Below the pieces are notes generated by a model, which searched no databases, had not been told where the DNA came from, and was given only the letters and a program-made list of their open reading frames with translations. A stretch of DNA of 38,872 nt from Frankiales bacterium (lineage in GTDB: Bacteria; Actinomycetota; Actinomycetes; Mycobacteriales; SCTD01): positions 1-38,872 of the forward strand of contig JAODND010000011.1 of assembly GCA_025465465.1 (NCBI GenBank). Reading direction: 5' to 3'. The stretch's first letter is position 1; every line of letters begins with the position of its first letter. Position numbers and translations under genes: made by a program. Below, piece by piece: positions 30,676-38,872 of this stretch.

Positions 30676-33588
30676 ATGGGTCCCAGCGCAGCTCGCCGCC
30701 GATCGTTCCCCCGCATCAGCTCGCTGCTGCTCGCGGTCGGCCTCCTGCTCGCGATCACGACCAGCAGCGACGCCGCGGCGCCGACGGGCGACACCGCGTA
30801 CTGGTCGCAGGGCTCGGCCGCGCCCGCGCCGGGCGTGCCCGACGGCGGCTTGTACGTCTCCTCCGAGCCGACCGGCCCGACCGCGGTCTCGGGCCTGCGG
30901 CTGCGCAGCTGGCGGGCGACATCCGACGCGCGGCTGGTGCTGCGGGTGCACTCGCTCCACATCGGCGACGCCATGACCCTCGTGCTGTTGCCGAGCACGA
31001 CCGCGTGGGTCCCGGGCGACCACCAGCCGTGGGACAGCCGGCCTGGGTACGACCAGCAGCTCCCGCCCACGACCGGCGTGCTGTCTGCCGACCAGCACAC
31101 AGTGACCTTCGACCTGGGCGCGATGTCGCAGGGCGAGACCCGCAACGTCGAGCTGCTGCCGACCCGGGCCTACTCGACCCAGCCCGGCTTCTCTCCCGAC
31201 GCGCCGTCGCAGACCTTCGACGTCTCCTTCGAGCCGGTCACGGCCGACTCGCTGGTGCTCGCCGCCCCGGCACCAGCCGCGGTGGTGACCAGCGCCGCTG
31301 CGCACTCCGTCACGCAGCGGCCGGGACCCGACATCCTCTACGCACCCGAGGCACAGGCCCCCCAGCTGGAGAACCGGCCCGGCGGACCGTGGCACGCGGA
31401 GCCGCTGCTGGTGTCCGGTACGGAGGCCTACCGCAGCGGCGAGTACCTGTACCAGGGCTTCCTCTACGACGACCACGGAGCCGCCGGCGCCGTCGACCCG
31501 AACGACCCGATCACCACGAACTTCCTGTTCGCCGGCAAGGCCGGGACGCTCACCTACCCGACCGACCGGGCCTTCGTGAACAACGCGGCGGACCTGCTCG
31601 AGTTCCGGGTGCGGCCGGAGCCCCACGACACAGTCTTCAGGACGACGTTCACGTCGCTGGTGGACCCGTCCATGACGGCCTTCACGATCGCCCTCGGCAG
31701 CTCGCCGACAGCGCATGCCTGGCCGGCGTCGGCCGGGGTGAGCTCACCCGCGCAGCTGTTCGTCACGGTGCACGGCGACACGGCCGAGCTCGTGGACGCG
31801 GCGACGGGGACGGCGGTGCGATCCGGCGCCACGGTGACCGTCGACGCCGGACGGCACCAGTACGAGGTGCACGTCCCGCACACCGGCTGGGACCCCGGCA
31901 CCACGGTGCAACGGATCGCCGTCGGGACGGGGCTCTGGGACGTCGCGGCGGGTCACTACCTGGTGCCCGGTGCGTCGGCGAACGCGACGACCCCGGGCGG
32001 CGCCGCACCGTCCAGGGCCGCGCTGTTCGACGTCGGCTTCCGGTTCGCCGAGCCGATGCCCGACTGGAGCCGGATGGGGCTGTCCTACACCATCGCCGAC
32101 TCAGCGGTCCTCGTGCAGGCCGACCAGAAGTGCTTCTGGCGCGACTGCGAGCAAGCCACCGCGCTGCGCGGCGGTGACCTGAGCGCCCTGCACGCCGACG
32201 TCGACTTCGGCCGGCTCGCGAAGCGGGTCACCGACGACAGCCACGTACCGACGACCGGGTACCTGGACCGCATCCACCCGGCCAGCGTCAGCTTCGGGCA
32301 GGGCATCGACCCCGCGCAGGCCTGCGGCCGGTTCCCGGTCAGCTGCCACGGCATGTTCGTCGGCAACCTGCAGCCCTACCAGGTCTATGTCCCGAAGCGG
32401 CAGCAGCCCGCGCACGGCTGGGGTCTCACCGTGATGCTGCACGCCTCAGGTGCCAACCAGAACGAGCGGATGGGCAGCCGGATGGAGCCGCAGCTCGCGA
32501 ACCGGGGGCTCGGGTCGATCGTCGTCACGGCACTGGCGCGGGACCCGAACGGCGACTACAGCGACGCCAGCGAGGCGGAGGTCTTCGACACCTGGGCCGA
32601 CGTCGCGCGGCACTACCCGCTCGATCTCAGCCGGACCGCGGTGGTGGGCTACTCGATGGGCGGTGGCGGGACCTACAAGCTGGTCCAGCGCTGGCCGGAC
32701 CTGTTTGCCGCCGGGTTCGGGGCAGCGGCCGTCCCCTTCGACGACGGCTGGCAGGGGCAGTGGTTCCCGGGGATGCTCAACGTCCCGATGCTGACCTGGA
32801 TCGGCAACGAGGACGAGGGCTCGGGCAACAACGTCCAGCTCATCCAGATCCACGACATGGAGCTGTACGGGTACCGGTTCGTCCTGCGGCAGTTCCCCAC
32901 CTCAGACCACCTGACGATCGCGACCAACGACGACTACGCCGAGGGCGCGGCCTGGCTCGGCGACCGCCGCATCGACCCCGACCCGCAGCGGATCAGCTTC
33001 GCCGTCGACACCCGGCTCGACTTCGCGGCGACCACCGTCGTCGCCGACCATGCCTACTGGCTCTCGGGCCTGACCGTTCGCGACCGCAAGGAGGACCCGG
33101 AAGGTGCCGTCGAGGCGCACTCCCTCGGCTTCGGCCGGACCGATCCCGCCGTGGTCAACCGCTCGACGGCCGGCACGTTGAACGGCGGCTACCACGGGCC
33201 GATGCCCTATGTGCAGACCCAGCAGGACTGGGCACCGGGCCGCGCCGTGGCCCGCAGCGACCACCTCGACCTGCAGCTTCGCAACCTCGGCGCTGTCGAG
33301 GTCGACCTCGAGCGGGCCCGGCTCGACTGCCAGGCCACGATCTCCGTGCACACCGACGGTCCGGCACGGGTCTCCTTCCCTGGCTGCGGCCAGGTCGTGG
33401 AGGTGTCGGCCGGCACCACGAGCATCTCCCTCGGCGACGGTGCCGGCGACGGTGCCGGCGACCGTGCCGGCGAGCTGAGCAACGGCACCGGCGGCGCTCT
33501 CGCCGCCACGGGCGGAAGAACTCCCTGGGCAGGCGCTGTCGCCGTCCTCGCCGGCCTGCTCGGGTGGCGTCGGGCCGCAGCCCGCTAG
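30676..33588 (+). CDS. Large secreted esterase with LAATG sorting tail
   Basis: The 970-residue exported protein has a signal peptide (about 1-34) and an N-terminal module (about 40-198, TAYWSQG...GGLYVSS...QPWDSRP...TFDVSFE) shared with the ABC-linked membrane protein. A middle region with paired Cys (CFWRDCEQA) leads to an alpha/beta-hydrolase domain (about 570-760) with the elbow GYSMGGGG (Ser660). An acidic patch near NEDEG and a His in TSDHLTIA are candidate triad members. The tail has a short D-G-A-G repeat, LAATG, a hydrophobic span and RRAAAR, which is the layout of a class E sortase substrate. It may deacylate glycosides at the wall. The ATG at 30676 has GGAGG before it. Confidence 0.75.
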   Translation: MGPSAARRRSFPRISSLLLAVGLLLAITTSSDAAAPTGDTAYWSQGSAAPAPGVPDGGLYVSSEPTGPTAVSGLRLRSWRATSDARLVLRVHSLHIGDAMTLVLLPSTTAWVPGDHQPWDSRPGYDQQLPPTTGVLSADQHTVTFDLGAMSQGETRNVELLPTRAYSTQPGFSPDAPSQTFDVSFEPVTADSLVLAAPAPAAVVTSAAAHSVTQRPGPDILYAPEAQAPQLENRPGGPWHAEPLLVSGTEAYRSGEYLYQGFLYDDHGAAGAVDPNDPITTNFLFAGKAGTLTYPTDRAFVNNAADLLEFRVRPEPHDTVFRTTFTSLVDPSMTAFTIALGSSPTAHAWPASAGVSSPAQLFVTVHGDTAELVDAATGTAVRSGATVTVDAGRHQYEVHVPHTGWDPGTTVQRIAVGTGLWDVAAGHYLVPGASANATTPGGAAPSRAALFDVGFRFAEPMPDWSRMGLSYTIADSAVLVQADQKCFWRDCEQATALRGGDLSALHADVDFGRLAKRVTDDSHVPTTGYLDRIHPASVSFGQGIDPAQACGRFPVSCHGMFVGNLQPYQVYVPKRQQPAHGWGLTVMLHASGANQNERMGSRMEPQLANRGLGSIVVTALARDPNGDYSDASEAEVFDTWADVARHYPLDLSRTAVVGYSMGGGGTYKLVQRWPDLFAAGFGAAAVPFDDGWQGQWFPGMLNVPMLTWIGNEDEGSGNNVQLIQIHDMELYGYRFVLRQFPTSDHLTIATNDDYAEGAAWLGDRRIDPDPQRISFAVDTRLDFAATTVVADHAYWLSGLTVRDRKEDPEGAVEAHSLGFGRTDPAVVNRSTAGTLNGGYHGPMPYVQTQQDWAPGRAVARSDHLDLQLRNLGAVEVDLERARLDCQATISVHTDGPARVSFPGCGQVVEVSAGTTSISLGDGAGDGAGDRAGELSNGTGGALAATGGRTPWAGAVAVLAGLLGWRRAAAR

Positions 33589-34505
33589 GAGAGATAGCCC
33601 TTCAGGAAGGCGTTGAGCTCGTCGCGATAGGCCGCCGCGATGTCCGGCAGGATGACGTCGAGCTCGCCGCAGCCGTGGGCGATCCCGTCCCAGCGGTGCA
33701 GCACGGTCGGGACGTCGGCAGCGGCCAGCTTCGCGGCGTACTCCTCGCCGCTGTCGCGCACCGGGTCGTACTCGGACGTCATGACGAGGGCAGGAGGCAG
33801 GTCGTGCACGTCGGCGAAGACGGGTGAGACCAGCGGGTCGCGCGGGTCGCCTCCTGCGACGTAGAACTCGCGGCATTCCTCGAGCCCGGCGCGGGTGAAG
33901 CCATAGCCGTCCGCGTAGAGGTCCATGGACTCACCCACCATGCGCAGGTCCATGCCGGGCACCTCGAGCACCTGGGCGACGAAGCGCGGACCGACCTCGT
34001 CGCGGAGCCGCAAGGTCACCGAGGCGGCAAGGTTGCCACCGGCGCTGGCCCCGCAGACCGCGATGCGCTCGCGGTCGATCGCCAGCTCGTCCGCGGCGTC
34101 GAACATCCACCGCGCGACGGCACAGCAGTCGTCGAGCCCCGCGGGGAACGGGTGCTCGGGCGCGAGCCGGTAGTCCACCGACACCACCACGACGCCGAGG
34201 TCGCGGGCCTTCCGGCGACAGGTGGCGTCGGACTCGTCGACGCTGCCCGACCACCAGCCGCCGCCGTGGATGTAGAGCAGGCCGGGAAGCCGTCCGGGAC
34301 CCGGGCGATACACGCGCACCGGCACCCCGCTCACGTCGAGGTCCTCGGTGGCCAGCCCGTCGGGGCCGCCCGCCTCGAGCGGCAGGCCACGGGCCTCCCG
34401 CCGGGCCAGTGCGTCGGCCCGGCGCTCGACCGCTGTGCCCGTGATGTTGACCTCCTCAGCCGCCAGCAGCGCGATGACGGGAACGAGGCGTGGGTCGAGC
34501 GGCAA
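33585..34505 (-). CDS. Alpha/beta-hydrolase of the hormone-sensitive-lipase family
   Basis: This 306-residue esterase has HGGGWW (oxyanion hole, about 80), GASAGGN (Ser about 155), EYDPVRD (Asp about 250) and AHGCGEL (His about 282), giving a complete HSL-type triad without a signal peptide. It probably cleaves short acyl esters inside the cell. The TTG at 34505 is used because AGGAGA lies a few bases upstream and no ATG or GTG suits the conserved start. It follows the GH1 stop by ten bases, so the two are in one operon. Its TAG overlaps the TAG of the converging esterase gene as CTAG. Confidence 0.82.
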   Translation of the reverse strand: MPLDPRLVPVIALLAAEEVNITGTAVERRADALARREARGLPLEAGGPDGLATEDLDVSGVPVRVYRPGPGRLPGLLYIHGGGWWSGSVDESDATCRRKARDLGVVVVSVDYRLAPEHPFPAGLDDCCAVARWMFDAADELAIDRERIAVCGASAGGNLAASVTLRLRDEVGPRFVAQVLEVPGMDLRMVGESMDLYADGYGFTRAGLEECREFYVAGGDPRDPLVSPVFADVHDLPPALVMTSEYDPVRDSGEEYAAKLAAADVPTVLHRWDGIAHGCGELDVILPDIAAAYRDELNAFLKGYLS

Positions 34506-34515
34506 GGCGGTCTCC

Positions 34516-35670
34516 TCAGTGCGGGGGCCGGGGGCCGAGTGCCCCCAGCCAGGAAAGCGACGGCTTCGGGTGCCGCTCGAAGGTGGTGCGGTCGACCGCG
34601 ACGAGGCCGAACGTCGGCCCGAAGCGGCCCCACTCGTAGTTGTCGAGCAGGCTCCAGTGGAAGTAGCCCTGGACGTCGACTCCGTGAGCCATCGCGTCGC
34701 GCAGCGCGGCCAGTGCCTCCGCCGTGTAGGCCCGGCGCAGCGCGTCGTCATCGGTCGCAAGGCCGTTCTCGGTGACGACGACGGGGACGCCGGTCACGCG
34801 CGCCGCGGTGCGGACCGCCGCCCCGAGAGCCCGGGGTGCGTACTCCCAGCCGGTGAGGGTGAGGCGCGCGCCCTCGGGTGGTGGCAGTGGTCCGTCGATG
34901 CCGACCCGGGTGCGGGTGTAGCTCTGCACCCCGATCCAGGCGTCGCCCCGCGCCGCCTCCAGGTAGCGGCCTTCGCGGTCGTGGGCCAGTCGCGCGCAGA
35001 CGTCCTCCGCGCCCAGCTCCGGCTCGAAGGACTGGCACGCGACCGACCATCCCACCCGCACGTGCGGAGCCCGCTCGCGAAGCAGCTCCCGCACGGCGTG
35101 GTGGGCCTCGATCAGCACTGTCCCCGTGGCGAGGTCGGGTGCCGGCAGGCCGTGGGTGTCGTCGCCGGCGAGCAGCGCGGGCAGGATCGCGAGGATGTTG
35201 GGCTCGTTGATGGTGCATACCCGCTCCACCCCCGCGAGCAGCGGGAGCACCGCCTCGACGTATCGGCAGAAGTCCGCAACCGCGTCAGGGGCGAGCCAGC
35301 CGCCGGCCTCGTGGAACCACAGCGGGTGCGTGAAGTGATGCAGGGTCACCAGCGGCCGGAGCCCGCGGGCCAGCGCACCGCGCACCATCGCGCCGTAGTG
35401 CTCCAGCGCGGTGGACGACAGCTCGCCGCGGCTCGGCTCGATGCGGGCCCACTCGATGCTGAACCGGTAGTCGCTGAAGCCCGCCCCGGCGAGCAGGTCC
35501 ATGTCCTGCTCCCAGCGTCGGTAGCTGTCGACAGCTGCGCCACTGGCTTCAGGGACGAAGTGCAGGCCGGCCTGCTCGAACGACCACCAGTCGCTGTTTC
35601 GGTTGTCGCCCTCCGTCTGGTGCGCCGACGTCGCGGCCCCCCAGAGGAATCCCGCAGGCCAGTTATCCAT
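34516..35670 (-). CDS. Beta-glucosidase-like glycoside hydrolase, GH1
   Basis: The 384-residue TIM-barrel enzyme has the GH1 start FLWGAATSAHQTEG (sugar-binding Gln and His), TINEPN (acid/base Glu156) and VVTENG (nucleophile Glu301), followed by the YFHWSLLDNYEWGRFGPTFGLVAVDR block. It should retain configuration and release a beta-linked sugar, most often glucose. At 384 residues it is shorter than the usual 440-480 but no motif is missing. There is no signal peptide, so it is cytoplasmic. The ATG lies inside the end of the upstream membrane-protein gene (eight-base overlap). It probably works after the GH78 rhamnosidase. Confidence 0.9.
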   Translation of the reverse strand: MDNWPAGFLWGAATSAHQTEGDNRNSDWWSFEQAGLHFVPEASGAAVDSYRRWEQDMDLLAGAGFSDYRFSIEWARIEPSRGELSSTALEHYGAMVRGALARGLRPLVTLHHFTHPLWFHEAGGWLAPDAVADFCRYVEAVLPLLAGVERVCTINEPNILAILPALLAGDDTHGLPAPDLATGTVLIEAHHAVRELLRERAPHVRVGWSVACQSFEPELGAEDVCARLAHDREGRYLEAARGDAWIGVQSYTRTRVGIDGPLPPPEGARLTLTGWEYAPRALGAAVRTAARVTGVPVVVTENGLATDDDALRRAYTAEALAALRDAMAHGVDVQGYFHWSLLDNYEWGRFGPTFGLVAVDRTTFERHPKPSLSWLGALGPRPPH

Positions 35671-36604
35671 CAGCGGTCGGCGGTTGCGGTGCGACGGCTG
35701 GCGGCAGCTCGTAGATGGTGGTGCGGGGACTGGCTGTGAGCAGCGCGCCCCGCGTCCGCCAGCCGAGGTAGAACATGACGAGGGCGAGCAGCAGGGCGAG
35801 AGCCAGCGTGCTGTGTGAGCTGCGGCCGACGACGGTGGACCGGGCGCTGGGTGTGAGCTGCTGCGGGGCGGCCACGGGTGGCGGCGCAACGCTCGGACTC
35901 GCTGCCACAGGTCCGGGGCCGACCGCCGGTCCGAGCGGGGCGGCCGGGGCCAGCGCACCGAGGTGCTGCGGGGCCAGTGGCCCGCTCGCCTGGAGCGGCG
36001 GCGGCAACGGTTGCGGTGACGGGGCCGGCGCAACGACGGTCGGCGCAGACAGCGTCAGGGCACCGGTCGTCGGCTTGTCGAAGGTGGCATCGAACGTCGG
36101 GCTCGTGACGACGCCGCTGTCGGCGGCCCCCGCGGGAGGAGCCGAGGCCAGCACGAGGTCGACGTTGCCGCTCAGGTCTGCGCCAGACAGGTCGAACGTC
36201 AGGGTCACGCCGTCCAGGCCGAGGGTCCCGGGGAAGGCCGGGGTCGCCAGGTGGTCCGGGTGCGTGGACCAGGGCTGGTTGTCGCCGGCCTTCCAGACGG
36301 CCTTCGTCGGGTAGGCGGTGATCGACAGCGCGTCGACCTGCTGCACCTGGTGGAGCTTCAGCGACAGGGTGCGGGCCTGGGTCCCGGCGGGGAGGGTGAA
36401 GTGCAGCGCCGACTCTGCCGTCGGGCCGACTGCCGTCGAGGCGACGTAGAGACCTCCCGGCGGGACGCTGGCCGGCGCGGGTGCCGTGCCCAGGCCGGTC
36501 TGTCCCTGCCACCAATACGCCGTCCGTTGCGGTGCGGCCGCCGCCGCCGGGCCGGCCAGAGCGACGACCAGGGCGCCCGCGAGCACGACCACACCGAGCC
36601 TCAT
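35663..36604 (-). CDS. Membrane-anchored protein with the TAYWxQG module
   Basis: This 313-residue protein has a signal peptide (about 1-23), a module at about 28-178 (TAYWWQG...GGLYVAS...DNQPWSTHP...TFDATFD), a Pro/Ala-rich linker (about 180-258), a membrane span (about 268-284, LALALLLALVMFYLGW) and a short cytoplasmic tail. The module matches that of the anchored esterase in spacing and sequence, and I do not recognise it as a named domain. Its ATG overlaps the stop of the ABC ATPase gene by four bases (ATGA), and its 3' end overlaps the GH1 start. It could hold substrate near a Liv-type importer, but this is inference. Confidence 0.75.
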   Translation of the reverse strand: MRLGVVVLAGALVVALAGPAAAAAPQRTAYWWQGQTGLGTAPAPASVPPGGLYVASTAVGPTAESALHFTLPAGTQARTLSLKLHQVQQVDALSITAYPTKAVWKAGDNQPWSTHPDHLATPAFPGTLGLDGVTLTFDLSGADLSGNVDLVLASAPPAGAADSGVVTSPTFDATFDKPTTGALTLSAPTVVAPAPSPQPLPPPLQASGPLAPQHLGALAPAAPLGPAVGPGPVAASPSVAPPPVAAPQQLTPSARSTVVGRSSHSTLALALLLALVMFYLGWRTRGALLTASPRTTIYELPPAVAPQPPTADG

Positions 36605-38196
36605 CGCTTCTTCCCCGAGCGGAAGATGGCGGCATCGTTGTCACCGAGGTAGGACGCGACGACCGCGTGGTCCTTGATGACCTGGTCAGGGGTCCCCTCG
36701 GCGATGACGCGCCCGGTCTCCAGGGCGATGAGCGTGTCGGCGAGCCCGGTGATCAGCGGCATGTCGTGCTCGATGACCAGCAGCGCGCAGCCGACCTCGG
36801 CCTGGATGCGCTTGAGCACCGGGCCGAGCGCCTCGGTCTCGCGCTGCGCGATGCCGGAGCTGGGCTCGTCGAGCAGCAGGACGCTGGGACGGTGTGCCAC
36901 GGACATGCCGAGGTCGACCATCCGCCGGGTGCCGGTCGACAGCTCACCGACGAACTTGTTGCGGAAGGCGCCCAGGCCGAGCAGCTCGACGAGCTCGTGC
37001 ACCTTCCACGCGGCGTCGGACTCGCTGTCCAGCACCGACGGCAGGCCGAGGGCGCAGGCCAGCGGGTCGCGCACCTCGAGGTGCCGCTCCAGGGCCAGTG
37101 CCAGGTTCTCCGTGACGGTGAGGGAGGGGAAGATCCGGGCGTCCTGGAAGGAGCGGCCGAGTCCGGCGCGGGCCCGCCGGTCCGGCGACCAGCTGGTGAC
37201 GTCCTCGCCTTGCAGCACCACGAACCCGCTGGTGCTCGGCGCGAACCCGGAGATGGCGTCGAGCAGCGTGGTCTTCCCGGCACCGTTGGGGCCGATCAGG
37301 CCGACGACCTCGTCCTGGTGGACGGTCAGGGACACCTCGTTGACGGCATGGACCCCGCCGTAACGGACGCTCACCCCCGCGAGCTCCAGGACCGCCGGGC
37401 CCTCGGTGAGCAGGTCGCGGCGCGCGATCCGGTCGGAGGCCTTGACCCGCTTGCGAGGTCCGTCCGCCTGGGCTGCGCCCTCGAGGAAGACCGCGCGCAG
37501 GATGTCGGTGCGCTCGAGCAGCTCGGCGGTCGGGCCGCTGAACCGCACCTCGCCCTTCTCCATGAACACTGCGCGGTCCGCGAGCGTGAGGGCGACGTTG
37601 ACCGACTGCTCCACGATGATCACCGTCGTGCCTTGGGCGTGGATGTCGCGGACGATGTCGACGAGCTGGCCGACGATCGTCGGAGCCAGGCCGAGCGAGA
37701 GCTCGTCGATCATGAGCAGCCGCGGCTTGGCGATGAAGGCCATGGCGAGACCGAGCATCTGCTGCTCGCCACCGGAGAGGTTGCCGGCCAGCGCGGTGGC
37801 CCGCTCGCGCAGCACCGGGAACTGCTCGTGCACCTGGACCAGCGCCTGGGCGACGTGCTCCCGATCGCGCCGGTTGGTCCACTCGGCCAGCCGCAGGCAG
37901 TCGGCCACCGTGAGGGTCGGGAAGACGCTTCGGCCACCCGGCATCTGCACGATGCCGGCTTCGAAGCGCACCTTCGGGTCGGCATAGGTCAGGTCGTTGC
38001 CGTCGAACACGATCGATCCGGCCGACGGCGGCTGCAGACCCGAGATCGCCTTGAGCAGCGTGGACTTGCCGGCGCCGTTGGCACCGATGACGGCGAGCGT
38101 CTCGCCTTCGGCGACGGACACGGACAGGCCCCGCAGCGCCGGCACGTCGCCGTACCCGACGTGCACCTCCTCGACGGCCAGCAGCGGATCGCTCAC
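36601..38196 (-). CDS. Fused branched-chain-type ABC ATPase (LivF-LivG)
   Basis: This 531-residue protein carries two ABC ATPase domains. The first (about 1-235) is LivF-like: Walker A GANGAGKST, signature LSGGEQQ, Walker B LLMIDE and the Gln-for-His switch IIVEQS typical of LivF. The second (about 260-525) is LivG-like: GPNGAGKTT, a changed signature LSTGTRR, VLLLDEP and VIEHD. LivF and LivG are usually separate genes, so the fusion is notable. It would power a Liv-type (HAAT) importer whose permeases and binding protein must lie beyond the window. The GTG overlaps the upstream ATPase stop by four bases (GTGA). Confidence 0.88.
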   Translation of the reverse strand: MSDPLLAVEEVHVGYGDVPALRGLSVSVAEGETLAVIGANGAGKSTLLKAISGLQPPSAGSIVFDGNDLTYADPKVRFEAGIVQMPGGRSVFPTLTVADCLRLAEWTNRRDREHVAQALVQVHEQFPVLRERATALAGNLSGGEQQMLGLAMAFIAKPRLLMIDELSLGLAPTIVGQLVDIVRDIHAQGTTVIIVEQSVNVALTLADRAVFMEKGEVRFSGPTAELLERTDILRAVFLEGAAQADGPRKRVKASDRIARRDLLTEGPAVLELAGVSVRYGGVHAVNEVSLTVHQDEVVGLIGPNGAGKTTLLDAISGFAPSTSGFVVLQGEDVTSWSPDRRARAGLGRSFQDARIFPSLTVTENLALALERHLEVRDPLACALGLPSVLDSESDAAWKVHELVELLGLGAFRNKFVGELSTGTRRMVDLGMSVAHRPSVLLLDEPSSGIAQRETEALGPVLKRIQAEVGCALLVIEHDMPLITGLADTLIALETGRVIAEGTPDQVIKDHAVVASYLGDNDAAIFRSGKKR

Positions 38197-38872
38197 GCGG
38201 TCTCCTCGACGGTCGGGTCGTCCGCCCCGATCGTGGAGCCCAGGTAGACCTCGATCACCTGTGGGTCGTTCAGCACGTCGTGCGGATCCCCCATGGCCAG
38301 CACCCGCCCGTAGGTCAGGCACATCAGCCGGGTCACCACCGCGACCAGGGCGTGCACGACGTGCTCGATCCAGACGACGGCGACACCCTGCTCCCCGAGT
38401 CCGCGGATGGTGTCGACCAGGGCCGGGACCTCCGCCTCGGTCAGACCGCCGGCGATCTCGTCCAGCAGCACCAGCCGGGGCTCGGTCGCCAGCGCCCGGG
38501 CCAGCTCGAGGCGCTTGCGGTCCAGTAGCTGCAGCGACCCGGCCGGTGTGTCCGCCAGTGCCGCCAGGCCGGCGGTCACCAGCGACCGGTGGGCGCAGTC
38601 GGCCGCCGCACGGCCGGAGTGGCCGCCCCCGAAGGAGGCGGCCACCAGCGCGTTCTCGAACACGGTCATCCCACCGAAGGGCCGCGGGACCTGGTAGCTG
38701 CGGCCCATGCCTGCCCGGCAGCGTGCTGCCGCGGAGGTACGGGTGACGTCGGCGTCGGCGAACCGCACCCGGCCGGTGTCGGGCATCAGCACACCGTTGA
38801 CCACGTTGAGCAGGGTCGACTTGCCCGCGCCGTTGGGGCCGACGATCCCGAAGGCCTCACCCGGCGCGATGG
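38193..38872 (-). CDS. Liv-type ABC transporter ATP-binding protein (partial)
   Basis: The N terminus lies beyond the window end, and 226 residues are visible. They show Walker A GPNGAGKST, the Q-loop region MGRSYQVPRPFGGMTVFEN, a divergent signature segment LQLLDRKRLELARAL, Walker B LVLLDE and the switch His in WIEHVVHAL. The LivG-type insert and ending identify the HAAT family. With the fused protein downstream this makes three ATPase domains, more than one importer needs, so two transporters or an alternative pairing are possible. Its stop overlaps the start of the fused gene. Confidence 0.87.
   Translation of the reverse strand, partial: IAPGEAFGIVGPNGAGKSTLLNVVNGVLMPDTGRVRFADADVTRTSAAARCRAGMGRSYQVPRPFGGMTVFENALVAASFGGGHSGRAAADCAHRSLVTAGLAALADTPAGSLQLLDRKRLELARALATEPRLVLLDEIAGGLTEAEVPALVDTIRGLGEQGVAVVWIEHVVHALVAVVTRLMCLTYGRVLAMGDPHDVLNDPQVIEVYLGSTIGADDPTVEETA

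Noticed and set aside
36481..38247. Long forward frame (588 codons) opposite the fused ABC ATPase
   Set aside because: Composition is low-complexity (Glu, Gly, Arg, His-rich) and the reverse strand has all ABC motifs.
1..38872. tRNA genes, IS elements, phage genes, CRISPR arrays
   Set aside because: I looked for tRNA T-arm sequences, transposase and integrase motifs, and regularly spaced direct repeats and saw none. This was by eye, so very diverged examples could be missed.

Overview
The window is high-GC DNA from a Gram-positive actinobacterium. This rests on the frequent GTG starts and ATGA/GTGA-coupled operons, an RNase HI fused to an acid phosphatase/phosphoglycerate-mutase domain behind a zinc-ribbon gene (as in mycobacteria and relatives), a type A RNase P RNA, a CsoR repressor, a DUF2630 protein, and a locus recognisably syntenic with the mycobacterial SigK region. 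The genus cannot be told from the sequence. I saw no tRNA, IS element, prophage or CRISPR array, and the window reads as ordinary chromosome.

Layout. 0-5.4 kb: zinc-ribbon protein, RNase HI/phosphatase, an ArsB/SLC13-like permease on the other strand, a secreted Asp-box protein with a sortase-E-like LASTG tail, rnpB with a terminator, and a small one-TM protein. 5.4-17.8 kb: an expanded SigK region. A forward operon holds an alpha/beta hydrolase, FAD amine-oxidase-like protein, DUF1365 protein, two cyclopropane-synthase-type methyltransferases and a PlsC-type acyltransferase. Facing it is a reverse operon: two exported ferritin-like proteins, a cupredoxin lipoprotein, TatB, SigK, RskA and a DUF1295 membrane enzyme. 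TatA and TatC diverge from the ferritin genes. 17.8-19.5 kb: a CsoR repressor coupled to a permease with a YHS metal-binding tail. 19.5-26 kb: a mixed accessory stretch with a TolB-like lipoprotein, an MFS pump and its divergent MarR regulator, an AraC/VOC pair, two small genes and a PAS-EAL cyclic-di-GMP phosphodiesterase.

26-38.9 kb: a glycoside-use region. It has a secreted CocE-like hydrolase, a GH78 alpha-L-rhamnosidase, a large secreted esterase with a LAATG anchor, then a reverse operon: two Liv-type ABC ATPase genes (one a LivF-LivG fusion), a membrane-anchored protein, a GH1 beta-glucosidase and an HSL-type esterase. The gene set fits removal of rhamnose, glucose and acyl groups from a decorated (perhaps plant-derived) glycoside, with uptake of a product. 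The substrate is inference.

Three observations link genes into systems. First, a promoter-like motif, (A/C)CATCC-N15-GCGAACG, lies before both sigK and the lipid operon, and a weaker copy lies before the ferritin operon. This suggests one SigK regulon that couples lipid modification with export of redox or metal proteins by a local TatABC set. Second, an identical 17-bp element lies before the CocE-like gene and between the rhamnosidase and esterase genes, probably a shared operator. Third, the esterase and the ABC-linked membrane protein share an undescribed N-terminal module of about 155 residues (TAYWxQG...GGLYV...QPW...TFD).
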